Source: Acanthochromis polyacanthus
Taxonomy: Eukaryota; Chordata; Actinopteri; Pomacentridae
Assembly: GCF_021347895.1 (NCBI RefSeq)
Contig: NC_067113.1
Coordinates: 1 to 64,000 of the forward strand
DNA: 64,000 bases
Direction: 5' to 3'
Made by a program: the position numbers and the translations under genes. The notes under the pieces are model-generated. The model was not told where the DNA came from and did not search any database. It was given only the letters and a program-made list of their open reading frames with translations. How positions within the stretch are numbered: the stretch's first letter is position 1; each line of letters opens with the position of its first letter. Below are positions 37,876 to 49,149 of the stretch, piece after piece.

Positions 37876-37942
37876 GTCCTAACCCTAACCCTAACCCTAA
37901 CCCTAACCCAAACCCCTAACCCTAACCCTAACCCTAACCCTA
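37876..37942 (+). repeat. Telomere-like tract at the start of the family A array
   Basis: About ten CCCTAA hexamers fused to the A monomer at 'taatacccctaag'. This is a different internal point from the fusion at 32451. Confidence 0.9.
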
Positions 37943-38211
37943 ATACCCCTAAGAACGAATATGAGTCAAAATAAAGGGAAGTATGCCAAATCGGCGCAAG
38001 CTCAAGCAGAGCTAATTCAAGCCAATCGCCAATTGCTAACATGAAAATAATTTCAAGAAGTTGGCTGATTCTTCTATGGGGCGGGGAAGATGTCAAGCCT
38101 AAGATGGAAGCACAAAGAACAATTATGTTTAAAACAATTCACCAACAGTTTGACAAAATTGGACACCAAGAAAGGAAAAACCTGAAAACCAATACTTACC
38201 TGAACACTTAC

Positions 38212-38664
38212 CTTAATCCGGACCGGGAAAACCTGTAAAAAAGGAAAAAACAATTAGGAACAACAAACCAAATTAGGAACAATTAACTTAAAGGGAAAAA
38301 GTGTTTTGATTATTTACTTGATAGTAGGTTCAAAGGGTAGACCCAAGGCGGGTCCCCTTTGGAACCAAAAGTATGTAAAGGGTAGACCCAAGTACCGGAT
38401 CCCCTGAAGGGTCGAACCGGGAAGCGGGTCCCCTATGTTGTCTAAAATATGTAAAGGGGAGACCCAAGTAGCGGATCCCCCAAGGGTTGAACCGTGAAGC
38501 GCGTCCCCTAATTGGCTAAACTAAATTAAGTAATTAAAACAATTTTTTTTAAACACTTACCTGTATTTGGACCTGACAAAACCTGAAAAAAGGAAAAAAC
38601 AATTAGTATAAACCAAATTAGGAATAACCAAAATATACTTACCTTAATCTGGACCTGCAAAAAC
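38212..38664 (-). other. Family A splice modules: three micro-exon-like segments of 21-22 nt
   Basis: On the - strand, segments 38664-38643, 38582-38561 and 38232-38212 each begin GTTTT after a TTTTTT-CC-TTTTTT-type tract and CAG, and each ends in AAG or CAG before GTAAGT. The 60-nt interval between the first two contains TACTAAT, an ideal branch-point sequence. The three segments resemble one another (GGTCC, then AGATTAAG or AAATACAG). The arrangement repeats in every A unit. Whether this strand is transcribed and spliced is not known. Confidence 0.45.
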
Positions 38665-38784
38665 CTGTAAAAAGAAGAAAAAACAATTAATAAACAAGCA
38701 AAACAGTAAAAAACCAAATTGGGAATATTCTAAAAACCTAAAACAAATAGAAAACAAATTCGAAGGGGGCGGAGACAATGAGGC

Positions 38785-38817
38785 TATATAAAGGAGGACA
38801 GCACAGGGAGCTCATTT
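38785..38817 (+). promoter_or_regulatory. Family A TATA box and AGCTCATTT start-site-like box
   Basis: TATATAAAGG (38785-38794) is followed 24 bp downstream by AGCTCATTT (38809-38817), and this repeats in every A unit. Families B and C have the same AGCTCATTT before their hammerhead-like motif. Confidence 0.5.
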
Positions 38818-38857
38818 GGGGATAGTAGTTCAAAGGGGAAACAGCTCTGAGTAAAGC

Positions 38858-38916
38858 GGGTGACCCACGCCTGATGAAGGCCAAAATAGGGCCGAAACGT
38901 AGCGCTAAGGGCACCC
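38858..38916 (+). ncRNA. Family A hammerhead-like motif
   Basis: Arm GGGTG (38858-38862), CTGATGA (38871-38877), stem GGCC (38879-38882) with GGCC (38890-38893), GAAAC (38894-38898), arm CACCC (38912-38916). Further copies have CTGATGA at 26013, 33394, 40667, 42461, 44256, 46050 and 47845. The stem and arm sequences differ from those of families B and C but still pair, which is what a conserved RNA fold predicts. An extra A before stem II and the lack of a constant NUH cleavage site argue against a fully active ribozyme. Confidence 0.4.
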
Positions 38917-41900
38917 AGCAAAGGCCTATTATGGGATGGCTACATGAATAGGGTAAATAATAGGGTTTTTGATTTTAATAAATATAAAAACAAATACTAA
39001 ATAGTAACTATAAAAAACACTATTAAATTATGTATACAAAGCCTAAGTGGGCAGTTGATGAGGGCAAGTAGAGCCAGGGTGGGGTGCCCTTCGGGGGGAT
39101 GGACCGTGCACCAGGCCCCTCAGGGAGCTTATGGCTTCCTGGGGGGCCACGGCCCTCTGTAATGGAGGGCTTTTCCCTAATACCTATCCAGCCAGTGCCT
39201 CCCTCCGTTTAGCTTCGGCGGGAGCATCCCACCCCTCCTAAAAATCTAACCCTTACCCATTCCTATTCCCTAACCTTAACCACAGCCCCTTGCCCTGATA
39301 CCTAAGCCCTGACCCTAACCCCAATCACTAACCTTAACCCCAATCCACTACTTAAGCCCTAACCTTAAGGACCCTCCCCTACCTAATCCTAAACCTAAAT
39401 AATTGGAGGTTAAAAATTTAAAAATAATTGGGGAAACACATCTAAAAACAAGAGGTCAAGGGTTAAAAACATTGGAAATTCTTTGGGTACAAAAGGTCAA
39501 AGGTTAAAAATAATTCAAAGGTTAAAAATGATTGTAGTTCATGGGGATTCAGGTTTTAACATTTCATCTGGTTTAAAAACAGTCACATTGGTGAAAAATG
39601 TTTGAAAATAGTTTTATTTGGAGCCTAAATCGAGGGATGAATATTAACCACAACATGAGGAAAAATCTTACAGACGGAAAAGTTTGGAGTTGAGGCAAGA
39701 AGCATTGGCAGGTCTACAAGCTAAATTAAGTTTAATAATACCCCTAAGAACGAATATGAGTCAAAATAAAGGGAAGTATGCCAAATCGGCGCAAGCTCAA
39801 GCAGAGCTAATTCAAGCCAATCGCCAATTGCTAACATGAAAAATAATTTCAAGAAGTTGGCTGATTCTTCTATGGGGCGGGGAAGATGTCAAGCCTAAGA
39901 TGGAAGCACAAAGAACAATTATGTTTAAAACAATTCACCAACAGTTTGACAAAATTGGACACCAAGAAAGGAAAAACCTGAAAACCAATACTTACCTGAA
40001 CACTTACCTTAATCCGGACCGGGAAAACCTGTAAAAAAGGAAAAAACAATTAGGAACAACAAACCAAATTAGGAACAATTAACTTAAAGGGAAAAAGTGT
40101 TTTGATTATTTACTTGATAGTAGGTTCAAAGGGTAGACCCAAGGCGGGTCCCCTTTGGAACCAAAAGTATGTAAAGGGTAGACCCAAGTACCGGATCCCC
40201 TGAAGGGTCGAACCGGGAAGCGGGTCCCCTATGTTGTCTAAAATATGTAAAGGGGAGACCCAAGTAGCGGATCCCCCAAGGGTTGAACCGTGAAGCGCGT
40301 CCCCTAATTGGCTAAACTAAATTAAGTAATTAAAACAATTTTTTTTAAACACTTACCTGTATTTGGACCTGACAAAACCTGAAAAAAGGAAAAAACAATT
40401 AGTATAAACCAAATTAGGAATAACCAAAATATACTTACCTTAATCTGGACCTGCAAAAACCTGTAAAAAGAAGAAAAAACAATTAATAAACAAGCAAAAC
40501 AGTAAAAAACCAAATTGGGAATATTCTAAAAACCTAAAACAAATAGAAAACAAATTCGAAGGGGGCGGAGACAATGAGGCTATATAAAGGAGGACAGCAC
40601 AGGGAGCTCATTTGGGGATAGTAGTTCAAAGGGGAAACAGCTCTGAGTAAAGCGGGTGACCCACGCCTGATGAAGGCCAAAATAGGGCCGAAACGTAGCG
40701 CTAAGGGCACCCAGCAAAGGCCTATTATGGGATGGCTACATGAATAGGGTAAATAATAGGGTTTTTGATTTTAATAAATATAAAAACAAATACTAAATAG
40801 TAACTATAAAAACACTATTAAATTATGTATACAAAGCCTAAGTGGGCAGTTGATGAGGGCAAGTAGAGCCAGGGTGGGGTGCCCTTCGGGGGGATGGACC
40901 GTGCACCAGGCCCCTCAGGGAGCTTATGGCTTCCTGGGGGGCCACGGCCCTCTGTAATGGAGGGCTTTTCCCTAATACCTATCCAGCCAGTGCCTCCCTC
41001 CGTTTAGCTTCGGCGGGAGCATCCCACCCCTCCTAAAAATCTAACCCTTACCCATTCCTATTCCCTAACCTTAACCACAGCCCCTTGCCCTGATACCTAA
41101 GCCCTGACCCTAACCCCAATCACTAACCTTAACCCCAATCCACTACTTAAGCCCTAACCTTAAGGACCCTCCCCTACCTAATCCTAAACCTAAATAATTG
41201 GAGGTTAAAAATTTAAAAATAATTGGGGAAACACATCTAAAAACAAGAGGTCAAGGGTTAAAAACATTGGAAATTCTTTGGGTACAAAAGGTCAAAGGTT
41301 AAAAATAATTCAAAGGTTAAAAATGATTGTAGTTCATGGGGATTCAGGTTTTAACATTTCATCTGGTTTAAAAACAGTCACATTGGTGAAAAATGTTTGA
41401 AAATAGTTTTATTTGGAGCCTAAATCGAGGGATGAATATTAACCACAACATGAGGAAAAATCTTACAGACGGAAAAGTTTGGAGTTGAGGCAAGAAGCAT
41501 TGGCAGGTCTACAAGCTAAATTAAGTTTAATAATACCCCTAAGAACGAATATGAGTCAAAATAAAGGGAAGTATGCCAAATCGGCGCAAGCTCAAGCAGA
41601 GCTAATTCAAGCCAATCGCCAATTGCTAACATGAAAAATAATTTCAAGAAGTTGGCTGATTCTTCTATGGGGCGGGGAAGATGTCAAGCCTAAGATGGAA
41701 GCACAAAGAACAATTATGTTTAAAACAATTCACCAACAGTTTGACAAAATTGGACACCAAGAAAGGAAAAACCTGAAAACCAATACTTACCTGAACACTT
41801 ACCTTAATCCGGACCGGGAAAACCTGTAAAAAAGGAAAAAACAATTAGGAACAACAAACCAAATTAGGAACAATTAACTTAAAGGGAAAAAGTGTTTTGA

Positions 41901-44900
41901 TTATTTACTTGATAGTAGGTTCAAAGGGTAGACCCAAGGCGGGTCCCCTTTGGAACCAAAAGTATGTAAAGGGTAGACCCAAGTACCGGATCCCCTGAAG
42001 GGTCGAACCGGGAAGCGGGTCCCCTATGTTGTCTAAAATATGTAAAGGGGAGACCCAAGTAGCGGATCCCCCAAGGGTTGAACCGTGAAGCGCGTCCCCT
42101 AATTGGCTAAACTAAATTAAGTAATTAAAACAATTTTTTTTAAACACTTACCTGTATTTGGACCTGACAAAACCTGAAAAAAGGAAAAAACAATTAGTAT
42201 AAACCAAATTAGGAATAACCAAAATATACTTACCTTAATCTGGACCTGCAAAAACCTGTAAAAAGAAGAAAAACAATTAATAAACAAGCAAAACAGTAAA
42301 AAACCAAATTGGGAATATTCTAAAAACCTAAAACAAATAGAAAACAAATTCGAAGGGGGCGGAGACAATGAGGCTATATAAAGGAGGACAGCACAGGGAG
42401 CTCATTTGGGGATAGTAGTTCAAAGGGGAAACAGCTCTGAGTAAAGCGGGTGACCCACGCCTGATGAAGGCCAAAATAGGGCCGAAACGTAGCGCTAAGG
42501 GCACCCAGCAAAGGCCTATTATGGGATGGCTACATGAATAGGGTAAATAATAGGGTTTTTGATTTTAATAAATATAAAAACAAATACTAAATAGTAACTA
42601 TAAAAAACACTATTAAATTATGTATACAAAGCCTAAGTGGGCAGTTGATGAGGGCAAGTAGAGCCAGGGTGGGGTGCCCTTCGGGGGGATGGACCGTGCA
42701 CCAGGCCCCTCAGGGAGCTTATGGCTTCCTGGGGGGCCACGGCCCTCTGTAATGGAGGGCTTTTCCCTAATACCTATCCAGCCAGTGCCTCCCTCCGTTT
42801 AGCTTCGGCGGGAGCATCCCACCCCTCCTAAAAATCTAACCCTTACCCATTCCTATTCCCTAACCTTAACCACAGCCCCTTGCCCTGATACCTAAGCCCT
42901 GACCCTAACCCCAATCACTAACCTTAACCCCAATCCACTACTTAAGCCCTAACCTTAAGGACCCTCCCCTACCTAATCCTAAACCTAAATAATTGGAGGT
43001 TAAAAATTTAAAAATAATTGGGGAAACACATCTAAAAACAAGAGGTCAAGGGTTAAAAACATTGGAAATTCTTTGGGTACAAAAGGTCAAAGGTTAAAAA
43101 TAATTCAAAGGTTAAAAATGATTGTAGTTCATGGGGATTCAGGTTTTAACATTTCATCTGGTTTAAAAACAGTCACATTGGTGAAAAATGTTTGAAAATA
43201 GTTTTATTTGGAGCCTAAATCGAGGGATGAATATTAACCACAACATGAGGAAAAATCTTACAGACGGAAAAGTTTGGAGTTGAGGCAAGAAGCATTGGCA
43301 GGTCTACAAGCTAAATTAAGTTTAATAATACCCCTAAGAACGAATATGAGTCAAAATAAAGGGAAGTATGCCAAATCGGCGCAAGCTCAAGCAGAGCTAA
43401 TTCAAGCCAATCGCCAATTGCTAACATGAAAAATAATTTCAAGAAGTTGGCTGATTCTTCTATGGGGCGGGGAAGATGTCAAGCCTAAGATGGAAGCACA
43501 AAGAACAATTATGTTTAAAACAATTCACCAACAGTTTGACAAAATTGGACACCAAGAAAGGAAAAACCTGAAAACCAATACTTACCTGAACACTTACCTT
43601 AATCCGGACCGGGAAAACCTGTAAAAAAGGAAAAACAATTAGGAACAACAAACCAAATTAGGAACAATTAACTTAAAGGGAAAAAGTGTTTTGATTATTT
43701 ACTTGATAGTAGGTTCAAAGGGTAGACCCAAGGCGGGTCCCCTTTGGAACCAAAAGTATGTAAAGGGTAGACCCAAGTACCGGATCCCCTGAAGGGTCGA
43801 ACCGGGAAGCGGGTCCCCTATGTTGTCTAAAATATGTAAAGGGGAGACCCAAGTAGCGGATCCCCCAAGGGTTGAACCGTGAAGCGCGTCCCCTAATTGG
43901 CTAAACTAAATTAAGTAATTAAAACAATTTTTTTTAAACACTTACCTGTATTTGGACCTGACAAAACCTGAAAAAAGGAAAAAACAATTAGTATAAACCA
44001 AATTAGGAATAACCAAAATATACTTACCTTAATCTGGACCTGCAAAAACCTGTAAAAAGAAGAAAAAACAATTAATAAACAAGCAAAACAGTAAAAAACC
44101 AAATTGGGAATATTCTAAAAACCTAAAACAAATAGAAAACAAATTCGAAGGGGGCGGAGACAATGAGGCTATATAAAGGAGGACAGCACAGGGAGCTCAT
44201 TTGGGGATAGTAGTTCAAAGGGGAAACAGCTCTGAGTAAAGCGGGTGACCCACGCCTGATGAAGGCCAAAATAGGGCCGAAACGTAGCGCTAAGGGCACC
44301 CAGCAAAGGCCTATTATGGGATGGCTACATGAATAGGGTAAATAATAGGGTTTTTGATTTTAATAAATATAAAAACAAATACTAAATAGTAACTATAAAA
44401 AACACTATTAAATTATGTATACAAAGCCTAAGTGGGCAGTTGATGAGGGCAAGTAGAGCCAGGGTGGGGTGCCCTTCGGGGGGATGGACCGTGCACCAGG
44501 CCCCTCAGGGAGCTTATGGCTTCCTGGGGGGCCACGGCCCTCTGTAATGGAGGGCTTTTCCCTAATACCTATCCAGCCAGTGCCTCCCTCCGTTTAGCTT
44601 CGGCGGGAGCATCCCACCCCTCCTAAAAATCTAACCCTTACCCATTCCTATTCCCTAACCTTAACCACAGCCCCTTGCCCTGATACCTAAGCCCTGACCC
44701 TAACCCCAATCACTAACCTTAACCCCAATCCACTACTTAAGCCCTAACCTTAAGGACCCTCCCCTACCTAATCCTAAACCTAAATAATTGGAGGTTAAAA
44801 ATTTAAAAATAATTGGGGAAACACATCTAAAAACAAGAGGTCAAGGGTTAAAAACATTGGAAATTCTTTGGGTACAAAAGGTCAAAGGTTAAAAATAATT

Positions 44901-47900
44901 CAAAGGTTAAAAATGATTGTAGTTCATGGGGATTCAGGTTTTAACATTTCATCTGGTTTAAAAACAGTCACATTGGTGAAAAATGTTTGAAAATAGTTTT
45001 ATTTGGAGCCTAAATCGAGGGATGAATATTAACCACAACATGAGGAAAAATCTTACAGACGGAAAAGTTTGGAGTTGAGGCAAGAAGCATTGGCAGGTCT
45101 ACAAGCTAAATTAAGTTTAATAATACCCCTAAGAACGAATATGAGTCAAAATAAAGGGAAGTATGCCAAATCGGCGCAAGCTCAAGCAGAGCTAATTCAA
45201 GCCAATCGCCAATTGCTAACATGAAAAATAATTTCAAGAAGTTGGCTGATTCTTCTATGGGGCGGGGAAGATGTCAAGCCTAAGATGGAAGCACAAAGAA
45301 CAATTATGTTTAAAACAATTCACCAACAGTTTGACAAAATTGGACACCAAGAAAGGAAAAACCTGAAAACCAATACTTACCTGAACACTTACCTTAATCC
45401 GGACCGGGAAAACCTGTAAAAAAGGAAAAACAATTAGGAACAACAAACCAAATTAGGAACAATTAACTTAAAGGGAAAAAGTGTTTTGATTATTTACTTG
45501 ATAGTAGGTTCAAAGGGTAGACCCAAGGCGGGTCCCCTTTGGAACCAAAAGTATGTAAAGGGTAGACCCAAGTACCGGATCCCCTGAAGGGTCGAACCGG
45601 GAAGCGGGTCCCCTATGTTGTCTAAAATATGTAAAGGGGAGACCCAAGTAGCGGATCCCCCAAGGGTTGAACCGTGAAGCGCGTCCCCTAATTGGCTAAA
45701 CTAAATTAAGTAATTAAAACAATTTTTTTTAAACACTTACCTGTATTTGGACCTGACAAAACCTGAAAAAAGGAAAAAACAATTAGTATAAACCAAATTA
45801 GGAATAACCAAAATATACTTACCTTAATCTGGACCTGCAAAAACCTGTAAAAAGAAGAAAAAACAATTAATAAACAAGCAAAACAGTAAAAACCAAATTG
45901 GGAATATTCTAAAAACCTAAAACAAATAGAAAACAAATTCGAAGGGGGCGGAGACAATGAGGCTATATAAAGGAGGACAGCACAGGGAGCTCATTTGGGG
46001 ATAGTAGTTCAAAGGGGAAACAGCTCTGAGTAAAGCGGGTGACCCACGCCTGATGAAGGCCAAAATAGGGCCGAAACGTAGCGCTAAGGGCACCCAGCAA
46101 AGGCCTATTATGGGATGGCTACATGAATAGGGTAAATAATAGGGTTTTTGATTTTAATAAATATAAAAACAAATACTAAATAGTAACTATAAAAAACACT
46201 ATTAAATTATGTATACAAAGCCTAAGTGGGCAGTTGATGAGGGCAAGTAGAGCCAGGGTGGGGTGCCCTTCGGGGGGATGGACCGTGCACCAGGCCCCTC
46301 AGGGAGCTTATGGCTTCCTGGGGGGCCACGGCCCTCTGTAATGGAGGGCTTTTCCCTAATACCTATCCAGCCAGTGCCTCCCTCCGTTTAGCTTCGGCGG
46401 GAGCATCCCACCCCTCCTAAAAATCTAACCCTTACCCATTCCTATTCCCTAACCTTAACCACAGCCCCTTGCCCTGATACCTAAGCCCTGACCCTAACCC
46501 CAATCACTAACCTTAACCCCAATCCACTACTTAAGCCCTAACCTTAAGGACCCTCCCCTACCTAATCCTAAACCTAAATAATTGGAGGTTAAAAATTTAA
46601 AAATAATTGGGGAAACACATCTAAAAACAAGAGGTCAAGGGTTAAAAACATTGGAAATTCTTTGGGTACAAAAGGTCAAAGGTTAAAAATAATTCAAAGG
46701 TTAAAAATGATTGTAGTTCATGGGGATTCAGGTTTTAACATTTCATCTGGTTTAAAAACAGTCACATTGGTGAAAAATGTTTGAAAATAGTTTTATTTGG
46801 AGCCTAAATCGAGGGATGAATATTAACCACAACATGAGGAAAAATCTTACAGACGGAAAAGTTTGGAATTGAGGCAAGAAGCATTGGCAGGTCTACAAGC
46901 TAAATTAAGTTTAATAATACCCCTAAGAACGAATATGAGTCAAAATAAAGGGAAGTATGCCAAATCGGCGCAAGCTCAAGCAGAGCTAATTCAAGCCAAT
47001 CGCCAATTGCTAACATGAAAAATAATTTCAAGAAGTTGGCTGATTCTTCTATGGGGCGGGGAAGATGTCAAGCCTAAGATGGAAGCACAAAGAACAATTA
47101 TGTTTAAAACAATTCACCAACAGTTTGACAAAATTGGACACCAAGAAAGGAAAAACCTGAAAACCAATACTTACCTGAACACTTACCTTAATCCGGACCG
47201 GGAAAACCTGTAAAAAAGGAAAAAACAATTAGGAACAACAAACCAAATTAGGAACAATTAACTTAAAGGGAAAAAGTGTTTTGATTATTTACTTGATAGT
47301 AGGTTCAAAGGGTAGACCCAAGGCGGGTCCCCTTTGGAACCAAAAGTATGTAAAGGGTAGACCCAAGTACCGGATCCCCTGAAGGGTCGAACCGGGAAGC
47401 GGGTCCCCTATGTTGTCTAAAATATGTAAAGGGGAGACCCAAGTAGCGGATCCCCCAAGGGTTGAACCGTGAAGCGCGTCCCCTAATTGGCTAAACTAAA
47501 TTAAGTAATTAAAACAATTTTTTTTAAACACTTACCTGTATTTGGACCTGACAAAACCTGAAAAAAGGAAAAACAATTAGTATAAACCAAATTAGGAATA
47601 ACCAAAATATACTTACCTTAATCTGGACCTGCAAAAACCTGTAAAAAGAAGAAAAAACAATTAATAAACAAGCAAAACAGTAAAAAACCAAATTGGGAAT
47701 ATTCTAAAAACCTAAAACAAATAGAAAACAAATTCGAAGGGGGCGGAGACAATGAGGCTATATAAAGGAGGACAGCACAGGGAGCTCATTTGGGGATAGT
47801 AGTTCAAAGGGGAAACAGCTCTGAGTAAAGCGGGTGACCCACGCCTGATGAAGGCCAAAATAGGGCCGAAACGTAGCGCTAAGGGCACCCAGCAAAGGCC

Positions 47901-48927
47901 TATTATGGGATGGCTACATGAATAGGGTAAATAATAGGGTTTTGATTTTAATAAATATAAAACAAATACTAAATAGTAACTATAAAAAACACTATTAAAT
48001 TATGTATACAAAGCCTAAGTGGGCAGTTGATGAGGGCAAGTAGAGCCAGGGTGGGGTGCCCTTCGGGGGGATGGACCGTGCACCAGGCCCCTCAGGGAGC
48101 TTATGGCTTCCTGGGGGGCCACGGCCCTCTGTAATGGAGGGCTTTTCCCTAATACCTATCCAGCCAGTGCTCCTCCGTTTAGCTTCGGCGGAGCATCCCA
48201 CCCCTCCTAAAAATCTAACCCTTACCCATTCCTATTCCCTAACCTTAACCACAGCCCCTTGCCCCTGATACCTAAGCCCTGACCCTACCCCAATCACTAA
48301 CCTTAACCCCATCCACTACTTAAGCCCTAACCTTAAGGACCCTCCCCTACCTAAACCCAAATAATTGGAGATAAAAACATTTAAAATAATGGAAAAACAC
48401 CTAAAAACAAGAGGTCAAAGGTCAAGTATGATTGCAATTTATGGGTAATATAAAGGTCAAAGGTTAAAAATAATGGGGAATTCATTGGAGATCAGGTTTT
48501 AAAATTCATATACTTAAAAAATAGTCACATTGGTGAAAGATGTTAAAAGATAATTTTATTTGGAGCCTAAATCGAGGGATGAATATTAACCACAACATGA
48601 GGAAAAATCTGACAGAAGGAAAAAGTTTGGAGTTGAGGCAAAAAGCATTGGCAGGTCTATAAGCTAAATTAAGTTTAATAATACCCCTAAGATCGAATCT
48701 GAATCTAAATAAAGGGAAGGATGCCAAATCGGCGTAAGCTCAAGCAGAGCTAATTCAAGCCAATCGCCAATTGCTAACATGAAAAATAATTTCAAGAAGT
48801 TGGCTGATTCTTCTATGGGCAGGGAAGATGTCAAGCCTAAGATGGAAGCACAAAGAACAATTATGTTTAAAACAATTCACCAAAAGTTTGACAAAATTGG
48901 ACACAAAGAAAGTAAAACCTGAAAACC

Positions 48928-49027
48928 NNNNNNNNNNNNNNNNNNNNNNNNNNNNNNNNNNNNNNNNNNNNNNNNNNNNNNNNNNNNNNNNNNNNNNNNN
49001 NNNNNNNNNNNNNNNNNNNNNNNNNNN
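48928..49027. other. Assembly gap (100 N)
   Basis: One hundred undetermined bases separate the family A array from the LINE-bearing sequence. Confidence 1.
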
Positions 49028-49149
49028 CAGCATTGTTCTGTGCAGCTCCCCAATTGAAATCGCAATGCTGACTTTAACACAGCTTTTAAATCCATTTTAA
49101 GCTGTGTTGCATTTGTTTTTCTTTGTGACTGACTATACACCAGCATTTT

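Larger units (their letters stand above)
37941..48927 (+). repeat. Family A tandem array, 1795-bp monomer, about six copies
   Basis: The landmark 'taatacccctaagaacg' recurs at 37941, 39736, 41531, 43326, 45121, 46915 and, in a diverged copy, 48679. Periods are 1795, 1795, 1795, 1795, 1794 and 1764. The central copies look nearly identical apart from homopolymer length. The last copy is clearly diverged and runs into an N gap. Each monomer holds splice modules on the - strand, four 'gtagaccc' boxes, a TATA box, AGCTCATTT, a hammerhead-like motif, 'ggatggaccgtgcacc' with hairpins, and degenerate CCTAACC sequence. No long ORF exists on either strand. Confidence 0.95.

Noticed and set aside
38526..45957. 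Identical 63-83 codon - strand ORFs in every family A unit
   Set aside because: Low-complexity Phe/Leu-rich readings across splice-like pyrimidine tracts. Conservation between copies is explained by recent tandem duplication.
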